From a virus, in the IMG/VR virus record IMGVR_UViG_3300045452_000008, positions 1 through 22,336 of that record: DNA of 22,336 nucleotides, one strand, 5' to 3'. Shown here in pieces: positions 1-8,390 of the stretch. The notes under the pieces were generated by a model. That model searched no databases and was not told where the DNA came from. It saw only the letters and a list, made by a program, of their open reading frames with translations. Within the stretch, counting starts at the first letter, position 1; every line of letters begins with the position of its first letter. Position numbers and translations under genes: made by a program.

Positions 1-47
1 GGCGTCATCAGATGCAGCGCCAGCAAAAATGAAATGAGCACGCGCAT
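1..47 (-). CDS. Partial gene, N-terminus with signal-peptide-like start
   Basis: Only the first 15 codons are in the window. The ATG at 47 is preceded by AAGGA at a suitable distance, inside the end of the upstream gene. The visible peptide begins MRVLISFLLALHLMT: one basic residue followed by a hydrophobic run, as in a signal peptide, a signal-anchor or a small lysis protein. It follows the tail fibre and a membrane protein, where podoviruses often place lysis genes, so an endolysin or spanin component is plausible. That is inference; the product cannot be named from 15 residues. Confidence 0.55.
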   Translation of the reverse strand, partial: MRVLISFLLALHLMT

Positions 48-48
48 T

Positions 49-558
49 TCAGTGTCCTTCCATGATCTCGATGTGTTGCTTGCGATGCGCCAGGCTCTTG
101 AGGTCCAGCGGGTTGATGTAGATGCGCCCGAAGTAGCGCGCGACCCTCCCCCTCCAGGTGTTCTTCTTGCTGTGCTTGTTGAGCGCCTCGGTGACGGTGT
201 GCTCGGTGGGCACGCGAATCAGCAGCAGGGACATGACCGTGGCATTGAGCAGGTAGTCCAGCGGGTAGCCCATGCCGTAGAGGTGCACGGAGCCGAAGAC
301 CTTGAGCTCGGTGGGCAGCTGCATCTTCTGTCCGAAGAGCGCCTCGAACTCCTGCCGGTGGCCGTGCTCGATGATGAAGCCCAGCAGCATGAGGAAGCCG
401 TAGAAGACCAGCGTGGCGCAGAACAGAGCCACCGCGGCGAGAAGCCACCAGTGCGGCCAATTCACCAGGGCCCAGACGGATGCCGCCGTGAGAAACGGCG
501 CGCATACCAGCAGAGCGCCTTCCAGCAGGTCGAGCAGGAGTTCGATCATGGTCTTCAC
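49..558 (-). CDS. Predicted multi-pass membrane protein, GTG start
   Basis: 169 residues, family not recognised. Residues about 5-28 and 33-60 form long hydrophobic segments (for example LLEGALLVCAPFLTAASVWAL), and a third, shorter hydrophobic stretch lies in the middle (YLLNATVMSLLLIRV). The C-terminal third is basic and probably cytoplasmic. The start is GTG at 558: GGAGG lies seven bases upstream, and the GTGA overlaps the stop of the preceding gene. The ATG at 549 is too far from that site. It lies between the tail-fibre genes and a signal-peptide gene, so a holin-like or host-envelope role is possible. Nothing in the sequence proves it. Confidence 0.75.
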   Translation of the reverse strand: MKTMIELLLDLLEGALLVCAPFLTAASVWALVNWPHWWLLAAVALFCATLVFYGFLMLLGFIIEHGHRQEFEALFGQKMQLPTELKVFGSVHLYGMGYPLDYLLNATVMSLLLIRVPTEHTVTEALNKHSKKNTWRGRVARYFGRIYINPLDLKSLAHRKQHIEIMEGH

Positions 559-911
559 TGAACAGCCTCCACCGAGGCCCGCAGATCGCACAGCCTGCGG
601 TAAAGCGGGTTGCCAGCGTAGGCCACCGGATGCGCTACAGCCACCTCCACACCAGCCTTGAGCGCGGCCACAGTGATCATCAGCTCGATGTCTCTCTGCA
701 ACTGCCACAGGTCGGTGTAGTTGTGTGGGCGCAGTAGCGCGGCGCGGCGCTCTTCTACTGTTGCCACAGGCGGCAGATCAGCAGGCTCCGGCGTGTTTGA
801 CTGCAGCCACTCCAGATAGGCGATGCGATCCAGATTGCGCGGGTCATCAGGTATCACAGCGCCGTCAGAAAGCCTGCGCACGCTGGTCGAACCGTGAATC
901 AGCTTGTACAT
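555..911 (-). CDS. Small protein downstream of tail fibre (possible fibre assembly protein)
   Basis: 118 residues. The N-terminus MYKLIHGSTSVRRLSDGAVI followed by PDDPRN and YLEWL is a pattern I associate with short proteins encoded just after phage tail fibres, often annotated as tail assembly chaperones. The rest is helical, with no catalytic motif. ATG at 911 is used, with GGAG eight bases upstream inside the end of the fibre gene; the two genes are separated by two bases, which suggests coupled translation. The role as a fibre chaperone or accessory rests on position and N-terminal resemblance only. Confidence 0.7.
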   Translation of the reverse strand: MYKLIHGSTSVRRLSDGAVIPDDPRNLDRIAYLEWLQSNTPEPADLPPVATVEERRAALLRPHNYTDLWQLQRDIELMITVAALKAGVEVAVAHPVAYAGNPLYRRLCDLRASVEAVQ

Positions 912-913
912 AG

Positions 914-2656
914 TCAAAGCTCCGCGCTGGCGGTGTATCCGTAGGACGTCCCACCATTGTTCGCGACACCAGTTGCGTAACCGGCGCTAACCCTGCGCGG
1001 ATTGGCGTATGCGCTTGTTGGGACGACATTACCCGTCCAAGTAGTAGCGTTCAAAAAGTAGCTGATCCGCCCAGAATTGCCAGAATGGTCCCAAAAGGTG
1101 ACTGTAGGCGCATATGCCATTTCGACATCAAAATCCTGACAGGCAGAACCAATCGCCGCCCCGCCGTTGCTAACGGTCTGGGTAACGTTGTCATTCGCCG
1201 ACTGCGGCGTGTACGCCGTTCCCGGGGCCACATTATCTGCATAGGACTTGCGGAATCGGCGAAGGCAGAGCTTGCGCTCAAGCTCATAGGGCCGGCGCTC
1301 AAACGGAGTGGCCACTGCGCCGATCTCCAGCTGTGCGGAAGCAAGGTCCAGCGTCACGTTCTGGGCCACCGTTCCCTCGGTCCAGATGAAGACGATCAGG
1401 TTGTTGAAGCTGGAGCCTAGCGTTACCGTAACCTCGGAGCCATCGGTCAGCGTGTTTGCCGTCAGGGCCTGCTGCACCACACCAGAAACGGTGAGGTTTG
1501 AGCCGAGGAAGAAATTGCCAGGCGTGTACGCACCGCTGGTCCAGTCGTTGACCACATCGCTGGTCACCGTGTCCTCGGTCCCGGTCCACTCCAGCACCGC
1601 GATTCGCACATTGGCCGAGGAAGACAGACGTTTGCGCCCGAAGCGGAAGGTTACCTCCTTACCACGCAGATGTTTGCAGTCCTTACCCTCGATGATCTGC
1701 GCGTATCCCATACGTTGCGCAGCCACCTGCGACTGTGTTAGCCGCGCCATAAAAGGTGTGCCGTTTTCCACATCCGTCAGGGTAGAGACGGCGATAGTAC
1801 CGGTCTGGGTCAGGACATACCAGCGATCGTGTGCGTAGGTGTCATCTGCATTGCTGGCCGCCTGCCGTTGATTGATCCTGTAGTCGCCGTTGATCAGCAG
1901 GTTGCGCAATCCAGCCATCTGTCCACTGTAAAAAGATGTGGTGCCGGCTGCAGATTGAATCGGGGTATTGCCACGAACTCCACCAGCCAAGTTGTTTGCT
2001 GATGTGGCCAAAGTTGAGGTTGCGGCGTTACCAGTAACTGATATTGGCCACGTACCGGTAGCCCCGGTCCCGTCTTTAAGCGGGGCATCGGTGATGCCAT
2101 AGCCAGCAAGAGTGGTCGGCCTGCCGGTGATCTTTGACCATGCAAGCGACGTCAGCCAAGACGGATTTGCATAGGTGGAAGATGTTTTGACTGCGATGTC
2201 GTCGATGATCCCCTGTGACACACGGCAGTAGGCCATGATTCGCCAGCCATTGGCTGGGTCACCAATAGGCACCGCAATGCAGGCGTCATCCGCTTGAGTC
2301 GTGATGGGAAGACCACCAGGACATTGCAGCGCGGCACCGTGATTGATCTGCAGCGATCCCTGGAATCGCAGGAAGATTCCGCCCTTGTAGTTGGCGCCAA
2401 ATGAGTTGATGGGGTTGGAGCCCGTGATCAGCAGCACCGGGCCGTAGCCGTTGCCGATGTCTGTGGTGCTGGCCGAGGCAAGTGGAACCTCGGATACCGT
2501 GACAGCCACACCAATGGCGGCCGCCAGCGCCAGGATCTCCGCGTAGACATCGTCGAAGCCGGCCTCAATGCTGTCGAACTCGTTTCGGACCAACGCACTG
2601 GTGCCTCGCGTCTGGTTCGGCGGGTTGCCGGTTGGCGTGTAGTACGGATTTGCCAT
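914..2656 (-). CDS. Tail fibre / receptor-binding protein
   Basis: 580 residues. The N-terminus begins MANPYYTPTGNPPNQTRGTS and continues into FDSIEAGFDD, a common virion-anchoring pattern in podovirus fibres. The middle carries collar-type repeats (WSKITGRPTTLAGYGITDA, then ISVTGNAATSTLA). From about residue 250 a module begins LRNLLINGDYRINQRQ and later YAHDRWYVL, like the carbohydrate-binding beta-sandwich at the ends of many fibres. The C-terminal about 120 residues should be the host-contacting tip. Start ATG 2656 has CGGAG upstream; an upstream in-frame ATG at 2674 lies in the terminator hairpin and was not chosen. It is expected to bind the receptor at the tail tip. Confidence 0.88.
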   Translation of the reverse strand: MANPYYTPTGNPPNQTRGTSALVRNEFDSIEAGFDDVYAEILALAAAIGVAVTVSEVPLASASTTDIGNGYGPVLLITGSNPINSFGANYKGGIFLRFQGSLQINHGAALQCPGGLPITTQADDACIAVPIGDPANGWRIMAYCRVSQGIIDDIAVKTSSTYANPSWLTSLAWSKITGRPTTLAGYGITDAPLKDGTGATGTWPISVTGNAATSTLATSANNLAGGVRGNTPIQSAAGTTSFYSGQMAGLRNLLINGDYRINQRQAASNADDTYAHDRWYVLTQTGTIAVSTLTDVENGTPFMARLTQSQVAAQRMGYAQIIEGKDCKHLRGKEVTFRFGRKRLSSSANVRIAVLEWTGTEDTVTSDVVNDWTSGAYTPGNFFLGSNLTVSGVVQQALTANTLTDGSEVTVTLGSSFNNLIVFIWTEGTVAQNVTLDLASAQLEIGAVATPFERRPYELERKLCLRRFRKSYADNVAPGTAYTPQSANDNVTQTVSNGGAAIGSACQDFDVEMAYAPTVTFWDHSGNSGRISYFLNATTWTGNVVPTSAYANPRRVSAGYATGVANNGGTSYGYTASAEL

Positions 2657-2672
2657 AGTCGCTCCGAAATGC

Positions 2673-2695
2673 AAAAGGCCTGCGCTTGGCAGGCC
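2673..2695 (-). terminator. Intergenic intrinsic terminator/attenuator
   Basis: On the minus strand a 7-bp stem (GGCCTGC/GCAGGCC, loop of 5) is followed by TTTT. It lies between the nozzle-like gene and the fibre gene, just ahead of the fibre Shine-Dalgarno, so it would reduce rather than abolish fibre transcription. Confidence 0.6.
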
Positions 2696-2701
2696 CGTGC
2701 G

Positions 2702-4771
2702 TTAGCTACCGCTGCGCTGCAATCGCCGCGGTGTGTAGAGCAGGTTGACGCCCTGAACCGTGTGGCTGTCGTCCTGCGCCCTGTTGCTGTAGAACAGGAA
2801 GCTGATGTTTTTCTCGGTGCCGTCGATGGAGATGCGTGTCTCGTTCACGACAGGCGAGTCCCAGTTGAATTCGTCCCACGTGAACTGATCCCAGTAACCG
2901 CCGGCGCCTAGCAGGTCTTGGTCCAGCTGGGTCGCAGCCGGCTCTACTGCTGGTGTCGCGTAGCCCAGGTCGTAGGTGATGTTGACCCTAGCGAAACCGT
3001 CGCACTTCACCTCAAAGGCAGCGGTGCGAAACTGCTTGCGAACGAGTGGCGACTGCAGGTTGTTGAACACCGGCCGGATCCAGGACTCGATCTGGTTGCC
3101 GTCGAAACTCGTGCCGATGCTCTCGCGGTACACGAAGCCATCGTCACTCCCGAAGTACGTGACCTCCTCGCCCGTGCTGAGCTCATCGGTTGTGATGCAC
3201 TCCACGGGGGTGCCGTAGCTCAGCGGCAGGATGCCGTTGACCTTGTTGCCGGTCAGGCCGACCACAAAGGCCGTGCCGTCGTTGAAGTAGATCCTGAACT
3301 GGTTTTTGGCTTTGAGCGTGGTCGATGCCACGGCCATGCCGGCCTTGAGATTCACCAGGGACTGCAGCAGGAAAGAGACCGATCCGAAGGTGAAGTTTCC
3401 GTAGTTGAGCGTTGTGCTCAGCGCCTGAATGCCGCGCGGCGTCATGCCGTAGGTGTCGTTCCCCACGCGCTGCATGGTGTATGCCGTGTAGCCGATGTCG
3501 TCGTTCGACGGAACCAGGCTGAAATTGGCGCTGCTCGAGCCGTACAGGATCGATGTCTTGCCGCGCGTGAACACGGCCAGCGCGGCGCCAGCGCTTGAGC
3601 CAGCCTGCGGCAGGAGCCCAGTGATGGTGTCGCCCAGCGCGATCTCGTTGGCCCCCGTCAGCAGGGTGTAGCTGTACGGCGCGCCGATGCCGCTGTACTG
3701 CAGGCTGCCGGCGAAGGCCAGGAACAGGTGGTTGCGGTGCTCGGCGATGTGCTTGGGCGTGTCAACCGCCATGCCAGTGCGGATAGGCACATAGTTGGTG
3801 CCGTCGAACTCGAAGGCCAAGTTTGCGCCGTCGGCGCCGTAGGCTCGCTTGGAGGTCAGGGCGCCGTTGAAATCCGTGACCACGTACTCGACCCGGCCAC
3901 CAGGCGCGCGCGTGATCGCGGCCGATGCCGACGTGGAGGTAGCCTTGGTCACGCCACCCACCCGCAGCGCCTCGCCGTTCTGGAAAGGACCACCGGTGAT
4001 GGCTCCCAGTACCAGGGTGCCGACGCCGCTGGCCGTCCATGTTCCGGTGCGCAGCAGGGGCCGAATAACCGTCGCCGATGCGCCAGACGTCAGGCCCGTC
4101 ACGGTGTCGCCAGCGAAGATCTCGCCCACGGCGGTGTTGAACTGGATCTCGTTGCCGAACGTGACCTGCTGCCACCCGCTGCCTGAGCTGCGGTACAGAT
4201 CGCCGGCGGTGCCAAGCGCGTTGTCGCGGAAGGCGTAGACGGTGTCGGCATACACCATGACGCCACGCACCGGGCCGCTGCCTGGCACGGCCTGGATGTC
4301 AGCACGGTAGTCGTTGGCCGCCAGCAGACGGTAGTCGGCGTCGTCCGAGGCTGATCCCGCGCCGCGCTCGCTGCTCGCTGACGTCGAGACCGCCACCAGA
4401 ACCGAAGAAATCACCAGGCCCTCTGCGTTCTGGAAGATTCCCACAACCCGGCCCAGCACGATGGTGCTTCCGAAGACCCCGAGCACGCGGCCCGTAGCGC
4501 CGCTCGTGCCGCCAGTGAGCGTGTCGCCGGCGGCGATGACGCCTGAGATGCTGGCGGTCAGAAACCAGTAGGTGGCCGATGTCGGTGAAGGCCTACCGTC
4601 GAATCGCTCGTAGCCGTTGATGCGCCGGTAGCCGCCTACCGGGTGCGGCTCGTAGTTCTGCGCGTCCAGGCAGAAGCCTGGGTCCATCTCGATGGCGGGC
4701 GTTTCCAGGTTCAGCCCGCCCTGCATGGCGTAGTAGCTGTACTGCGTCTCCGGGAAACGCGGGCGACGCAT
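2702..4771 (-). CDS. Tail nozzle-like structural protein with duplicated beta insert
   Basis: 689 residues, rich in Gly, Thr, Ser and beta strands. It sits directly after the adaptor gene, the usual place of the tail nozzle or tail tubular B protein in short-tailed phages. The N-terminus (RRPRFPETQYSYYAMQGGLN, then DPGFCLDAQNYEPHPVGGYR) is like phage tail proteins in which the chain lays down a beta-propeller. Two related inserts are seen: residues about 80-130 (AGDTLTGGTSGATGRV ... FQNAEGL) and 219-283 (AGDTVTGLTSGASATV ... FQNGEAL). The ATG at 4771 shares one base with the adaptor stop (TGATG). An open frame continues upstream in this register but only as an antisense-like shadow of the adaptor gene. 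Assignment as nozzle is by position and fold style. Confidence 0.72.
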   Translation of the reverse strand: MRRPRFPETQYSYYAMQGGLNLETPAIEMDPGFCLDAQNYEPHPVGGYRRINGYERFDGRPSPTSATYWFLTASISGVIAAGDTLTGGTSGATGRVLGVFGSTIVLGRVVGIFQNAEGLVISSVLVAVSTSASSERGAGSASDDADYRLLAANDYRADIQAVPGSGPVRGVMVYADTVYAFRDNALGTAGDLYRSSGSGWQQVTFGNEIQFNTAVGEIFAGDTVTGLTSGASATVIRPLLRTGTWTASGVGTLVLGAITGGPFQNGEALRVGGVTKATSTSASAAITRAPGGRVEYVVTDFNGALTSKRAYGADGANLAFEFDGTNYVPIRTGMAVDTPKHIAEHRNHLFLAFAGSLQYSGIGAPYSYTLLTGANEIALGDTITGLLPQAGSSAGAALAVFTRGKTSILYGSSSANFSLVPSNDDIGYTAYTMQRVGNDTYGMTPRGIQALSTTLNYGNFTFGSVSFLLQSLVNLKAGMAVASTTLKAKNQFRIYFNDGTAFVVGLTGNKVNGILPLSYGTPVECITTDELSTGEEVTYFGSDDGFVYRESIGTSFDGNQIESWIRPVFNNLQSPLVRKQFRTAAFEVKCDGFARVNITYDLGYATPAVEPAATQLDQDLLGAGGYWDQFTWDEFNWDSPVVNETRISIDGTEKNISFLFYSNRAQDDSHTVQGVNLLYTPRRLQRSGS

Positions 4772-5466
4772 CAGGCCAGACTCCCGGCCAGGTTCATGCG
4801 ACGCAGCTGGGCGCGCTCGAGCTCGGCCATGATGGCCTTGAACTCCTTCTCGCCTTCGTCGTAGACCTCGGGCGCCGCCTCGCTGGCGCCGTAGTACATC
4901 ATGGCCTTGTAGACGATGGCCATGTGGTACTGCGACGGCATGCCGGGCACATCGCTGGCAGAAGTCATCTCGGTGGGCACCGCGTAGTAGTCGCCGATGA
5001 GCGTGTAACCCGCCAGCGGGATCGGCCCCACGGCCAGCGAGTTGTCGGGTGCCAGCGCGATCTCGATCGGCCGGCTGTACGAATAGCGGATGGCGCCGTA
5101 GAGGTAGCGGTCGCGCCAGTCGTCGTAATCGATGACCGGCATGAAGACCTCGGACGCCGGGCCTTCGGCCGTCACGTAGTTGCGGAACGTGTCGTCGCGC
5201 TCGTAGTCCAGCGCCCAGTGCCCGAAGTCCGTGAGACCGAAAGCCGTGGTCGGGCTGTAGGTGCTCTGACCCAGCACGGTTGTGGCCGTCGCGCTCTTGC
5301 GCATCCAGCGCCAGTCCTCGTGCTTGCGCTGGATGAACATCCACGCCTCGTTGACCCAGTCCAGGATGCGGTTGTACTCCTCGCTCTGGCCCGTCAGGCT
5401 CAACGGCCCGTTGCCGCTGATGCGGCACTTGCGGCGGGTCTTCTGGGCCAGTTGGAGGTAGTTCAT
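4771..5466 (-). CDS. Head-tail adaptor protein (SU10-adaptor-like)
   Basis: 231 residues. The N-terminus NYLQLAQKTRRKCRISGNGP, then SLTGQSEEYNRILDWVNEAW and DWRWMRK, matches the pattern of phage adaptor proteins of the SU10 type, which form a ring below the portal and link it to the nozzle. The C-terminal about 50 residues are helical and rich in Glu and Met, as expected for a tail that packs on the portal. ATG 5466 is preceded by a GGGGG-type site. It overlaps the nozzle-like gene by one base, consistent with a connector cluster. I am fairly confident of the family and less sure of ring stoichiometry or position. Confidence 0.8.
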   Translation of the reverse strand: MNYLQLAQKTRRKCRISGNGPLSLTGQSEEYNRILDWVNEAWMFIQRKHEDWRWMRKSATATTVLGQSTYSPTTAFGLTDFGHWALDYERDDTFRNYVTAEGPASEVFMPVIDYDDWRDRYLYGAIRYSYSRPIEIALAPDNSLAVGPIPLAGYTLIGDYYAVPTEMTSASDVPGMPSQYHMAIVYKAMMYYGASEAAPEVYDEGEKEFKAIMAELERAQLRRMNLAGSLA

Positions 5467-5479
5467 CGCATCCCCCGGA

Positions 5480-6082
5480 TCAACGCTCGGACATCAGGCG
5501 GACCAGCCAGTCGCGGCCCTTGGGGTTGCGGTCTTCCAGCACCGAGAACACCGCCTTGCGGCCGGTGTTGCGCACGATGCGGTTCTCCGGCAGCTCCTGG
5601 GTCATGTCGCCGGTCTTGGTCTGGATGTTGTCGAACTTGGCGCGGGCCAGGACCTCGACATACTTGCGCTTGGTGGTGATGGGGCCGCCGATCGGCAGGC
5701 AGTTGAGCTCCATCCACTTGCCGGTGCGCGGGTCCAGGACCTCGGCGCCCTTGCCGTTGACCCAGCAGTCCACGACCCTGGGGGCGTTCTCGTCCTGGCC
5801 GGGCTCGATCTGGATGGTGATGGGGTCCTCGGCCATCAGCAGCGCCTGGGCGTAATCGCTCTCCAGGGGCTTGTCGATGGCCTCGATGGAGGTCTCATGC
5901 TCGATCGGCTTGTTGAAGGCCAGCGAGATATCGGGCGGTTGGGTCTGGGGAATGTCGGCACTCAGCAGTTCTTTGCCGGGCTTGCTGACGGGGTTGTTCT
6001 TGGCCTGCGTGCTGGGCTTGGTGCCGGGCTTCGGGCCAGGCTTGCGGCGCACGGGGGCATTGGCTACGGCGGCTTCGGTCAT
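5480..6082 (-). CDS. Conserved phage protein of unknown function
   Basis: 200 residues. The first 45 residues are low-complexity, rich in Lys, Pro and Ala (RRKPGPKPGTKPSTQAKNNP) and probably disordered. The folded C-terminal half holds VDCWVNGKGAEVLDPRTGKW, PENRIVRNTGRKAVFSVLED and RNPKGRDWLVRL, a pattern I have seen in uncharacterised proteins of phage head-tail regions. ATG 6082 is chosen because CGGAG lies six bases upstream; an in-frame ATG at 6118 lies inside the preceding terminator hairpin. Its position between the capsid-associated proteins and the adaptor suggests a virion or assembly role. The basic disordered tail could contact DNA, but this is speculation. Confidence 0.72.
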   Translation of the reverse strand: MTEAAVANAPVRRKPGPKPGTKPSTQAKNNPVSKPGKELLSADIPQTQPPDISLAFNKPIEHETSIEAIDKPLESDYAQALLMAEDPITIQIEPGQDENAPRVVDCWVNGKGAEVLDPRTGKWMELNCLPIGGPITTKRKYVEVLARAKFDNIQTKTGDMTQELPENRIVRNTGRKAVFSVLEDRNPKGRDWLVRLMSER

Positions 6083-6104
6083 GTGGTTCTCCGGTGGTGG
6101 AATG

Positions 6105-6131
6105 AAAAGGGCCCGCACAGTGGCGGGCCCT
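6105..6131 (-). terminator. Intergenic intrinsic terminator/attenuator
   Basis: A perfect 9-bp minus-strand stem (AGGGCCCGC/GCGGGCCCT, loop of 6) runs into TTTT. It is the strongest of the late intergenic hairpins. It lies between the 164-residue structural gene and the 200-residue gene. Confidence 0.75.
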
Positions 6132-6151
6132 TGCCTGACAAGCCTTGCGGC

Positions 6152-6646
6152 TTAGACCTGGGGACGGTCGGGCAGCGTGATGCAGTCCTGGAAGGTGTGC
6201 AGCACGTTGGACGGCGGGCCGGCCAGGTTGCTCGAGCCGAACGTCCAGGCCGCGCCGCTGGTACCGACCTTGGTGATCAGGTAGCCCAGCGGGCAGACCG
6301 TGTCGGGCACGATCGGGAACTGCGGCGCGATGATGAACTTCGCGTTCGCACCGTCGGCGACACCGTCCATCTGCTGGATCTGGCCCTGGCTCACCTTGAC
6401 GGCGCCATCCTTGTCGACGCCGATCACGAAGACGCAGCCGTAGCCGGCGGGAACCGGCAGGAAGGCGGCGCCAGTCGTGGCGTCGGTGGTGGGCGTGGCG
6501 GTGTTGGAGACCGAGGCCTTGGAGTAGGCCTTGCCCTTGATGGCGAAGGGCGTGGTGGTGCCGATCGTCAGCGTGGTGGTGGTGCCAGCCGCCAGGCCGG
6601 CTTTCGCCAGCGCCAGGGTCAGTGGGATTTGCGTGAGAGCGTCCAT
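6152..6646 (-). CDS. Beta-rich virion-region protein, relative of the upstream gene
   Basis: 164 residues, family not named. The chain is rich in Thr, Gly, Ala and Val and predicted all-beta after a short N-terminal helix. Segments such as PVPAGYGCVFVIGVDKDGAV, then FPIVPDTVCPLGYLITKVG and TFGSSNL, parallel the 171-residue product encoded just before it (IPQGKACIGFVIINP and others), so the two look like diverged copies. Strong AGGAG precedes ATG 6646. Following directly after the major capsid gene suggests a capsid decoration, head-fibre or similar outer-capsid protein. No motif proves this. Confidence 0.72.
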   Translation of the reverse strand: MDALTQIPLTLALAKAGLAAGTTTTLTIGTTTPFAIKGKAYSKASVSNTATPTTDATTGAAFLPVPAGYGCVFVIGVDKDGAVKVSQGQIQQMDGVADGANAKFIIAPQFPIVPDTVCPLGYLITKVGTSGAAWTFGSSNLAGPPSNVLHTFQDCITLPDRPQV

Positions 6647-6673
6647 GTTGAGGACTCCTTTTCTCGGGGATGG

Positions 6674-7189
6674 TTACTGGATCAGGACCGTGGGATCGAA
6701 CGCGCCGATGGTGTTCACATAGACGGCGTTCGGCACCACGGTGACGTCGTCGAGGGCAGTGGTATTGCCGACGAAGTTGCCCGTGCCAGTGGGATTGATG
6801 ATCACGAAACCGATGCAGGCCTTGCCCTGCGGAATGGGCGGGAAGACCACGCCAGCGAGGGTCGTGGCCGCCGTGCCCATGGCCGAGGTCAGGTTGCCCG
6901 CGGAGTCGATGAAGAACGCATAGACGTTGAACGTCGCGTTCGCCACCGTGCCCGCGAGGGCCGCCATGTCGGTGTTGATCGCCTTGGTGACCAGCTTGCC
7001 CTGGACCATGGCGTAGAAGGCCGCACCGGCCTTGACAAGCACACCGCCGACAGCCTTGATGACAAGGCCAGCAGAAGTGAGCGTCTGGGTAGAGAGCCGA
7101 TCACCGATCGGGTTCAGCACAGCCTGCAGAGCAGCGCGGTGACGAACCTCGGAGATGGTGTTCAGCCATTGGGTGATAGTGCCAAGCAT
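6674..7189 (-). CDS. Beta-rich virion-region protein next to the coat gene
   Basis: 171 residues. An N-terminal helical segment (LGTITQWLNTISEVRHRAAL) is followed by a Gly/Ala/Thr/Val-rich beta domain (TVANATFNVYAFFIDSAGNL, then VVFPPIPQGKACIGFVIIN). AGGAG lies seven bases before ATG 7189. The gene directly follows the major capsid gene and precedes a shorter relative, so both are probably abundant structural proteins such as decoration or head-fibre subunits. The N-terminal helix, absent from the second copy, could be a capsid anchor. Function is inferred from context only. Confidence 0.72.
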   Translation of the reverse strand: MLGTITQWLNTISEVRHRAALQAVLNPIGDRLSTQTLTSAGLVIKAVGGVLVKAGAAFYAMVQGKLVTKAINTDMAALAGTVANATFNVYAFFIDSAGNLTSAMGTAATTLAGVVFPPIPQGKACIGFVIINPTGTGNFVGNTTALDDVTVVPNAVYVNTIGAFDPTVLIQ

Positions 7190-7243
7190 TGTTTTGCTCC
7201 TTTTGATGCAGCCATCACCCCGAAGGGATCAGGCCGCAGTCGA

Positions 7244-8314
7244 TCAGGTCAGCTGCTTGACGCCGACGTTGCCCACGGCCATCCAGCCGTTGTTCTCGAT
7301 CATGGTGGCCTTCCACCAGATCGTGCCCGCGTAGCCGCGCTGGCCCAGGGGGTCAGACTTGGACTTCTCGCCGGGCGGCAGGTAGGTCGGGTTCAGCGAT
7401 TCCTTGCCGCGCACCGCGATCTGGCTCCAGGCGTCCTGGGCGCACACGATGAACTGGTACACGTCGATGTTGGAACCCGACGTGGACTGCAGACCCGTGG
7501 TGCCCACGGCCGCGCCGGCGTCCTGACGGCTCGGCAGGTCGGGGGTCGTGATGAAGCGGAAGCGCTCGCACTTGCCGATCTCGTTGGGCATCGGCTTGCC
7601 GCTGGCGTACTTCTCGGCGGGCACGAAACCCGGCAGATCGCGGATGTCCGGCTCCATGTCGGTGGAGCAGTAGACGCAGTAGCCTTCGGCCACGGCGTCG
7701 GTGCCGTAGTTGGCACTGGCGCCCAGCATCTTGTTCACCGGCTTGCCGTGGTTGGCCTGCAGGTTCTTGGCGATCTTGCGCAGCATGCCCAGGCTGATCG
7801 CACCGTTCACGGTGGCCAGCGTGGTGCCGGTGCCGCCGTAGTACTGGTTCGTGCAGGCCTTGAGGGCACCGTAGACGATCATCTCGTTGACGAAGGTCAC
7901 GCGCTCGCCGATCTGCTCGATCATGGCCTGCGGGATGTCGTCCTCGTAGAGGTCGTAGGTCTTGTCGGTGAAGCCGTACAGGCAGCTGTACTGCTGGACC
8001 ACCACGGTGATGTCCTGCGGCACGATGCTGTCCGGGGTCGGCGTGACACCTTCCTGGGTCAGGTGGGCCTGGGCGATGGCGTTGCCGCGGTCACCGGTGC
8101 CGTTCTGGAAGAAACGGTTGATGGTGTTCGCGTCGGCCGAGGTCGCGCCGTAGGGCAGCCAGCGACGGGCCACGTAGGTGTCGCTGTTGTTCTTGGGCAT
8201 CTTGACCTGGCGGCCGCCGCGGTTCAGCACCTCGAGGGGCACTGCGTGGGCCAGGATCTGGCCCTTGAACTTGTTGATCCGCCCGGGGGTGAGGGCGAAG
8301 GTTTGCATCGTCAT
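7244..8314 (-). CDS. Major capsid protein, N4-gp56 family
   Basis: 356 residues. The N-terminal half has the pattern of the N4-gp56 coat family: TLTP-type opening (FALTPGRINKFKGQILAHA), VPLEVLNRGGRQVKMPKN, TLARRW-like YVARRWLPYG, then VVVQQYSCLYGFTDKTYDLY and QIGERVTFVNEMIVYGAL. These make the HK97-fold shell that encloses the DNA. It is somewhat shorter than phage N4 coat (about 400 residues). Strong AGGAG six bases before ATG 8314, as expected for a highly expressed gene. It follows the scaffold gene, the standard order. An intergenic hairpin precedes it. Confidence 0.93.
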   Translation of the reverse strand: MTMQTFALTPGRINKFKGQILAHAVPLEVLNRGGRQVKMPKNNSDTYVARRWLPYGATSADANTINRFFQNGTGDRGNAIAQAHLTQEGVTPTPDSIVPQDITVVVQQYSCLYGFTDKTYDLYEDDIPQAMIEQIGERVTFVNEMIVYGALKACTNQYYGGTGTTLATVNGAISLGMLRKIAKNLQANHGKPVNKMLGASANYGTDAVAEGYCVYCSTDMEPDIRDLPGFVPAEKYASGKPMPNEIGKCERFRFITTPDLPSRQDAGAAVGTTGLQSTSGSNIDVYQFIVCAQDAWSQIAVRGKESLNPTYLPPGEKSKSDPLGQRGYAGTIWWKATMIENNGWMAVGNVGVKQLT

Positions 8315-8342
8315 TTCTGACTCCTATGACTGGCGCCAACAG

Positions 8343-8365
8343 AAAGGCCCGCGCTGTGGCGGGCC
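8343..8365 (-). terminator. Intergenic hairpin between scaffold and coat genes
   Basis: A 7-bp minus-strand stem (GGCCCGC/GCGGGCC, loop of 6) followed by only TTT. It is probably leaky, or serves as an mRNA end or processing and stability structure, because the coat gene just downstream must be strongly expressed. Confidence 0.5.
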
Positions 8366-8390
8366 TGGTGTCGTGGCGCTGGGGTTACGA

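Noticed and set aside
7200-7243. Small stems (TGATG/CATCA and CCC-TTCG-GGG) before the 171-residue gene
   Set aside because: Stems of three to five pairs are too short to call a terminator, though the TTCG loop could stabilise mRNA.
5897-8320. Very long plus-strand open frame (807 codons)
   Set aside because: It lies antisense to the coat and structural genes, its product is a run of Gly/Arg/Val/His without family motifs, and it is explained by high GC codon bias of the opposite strand.
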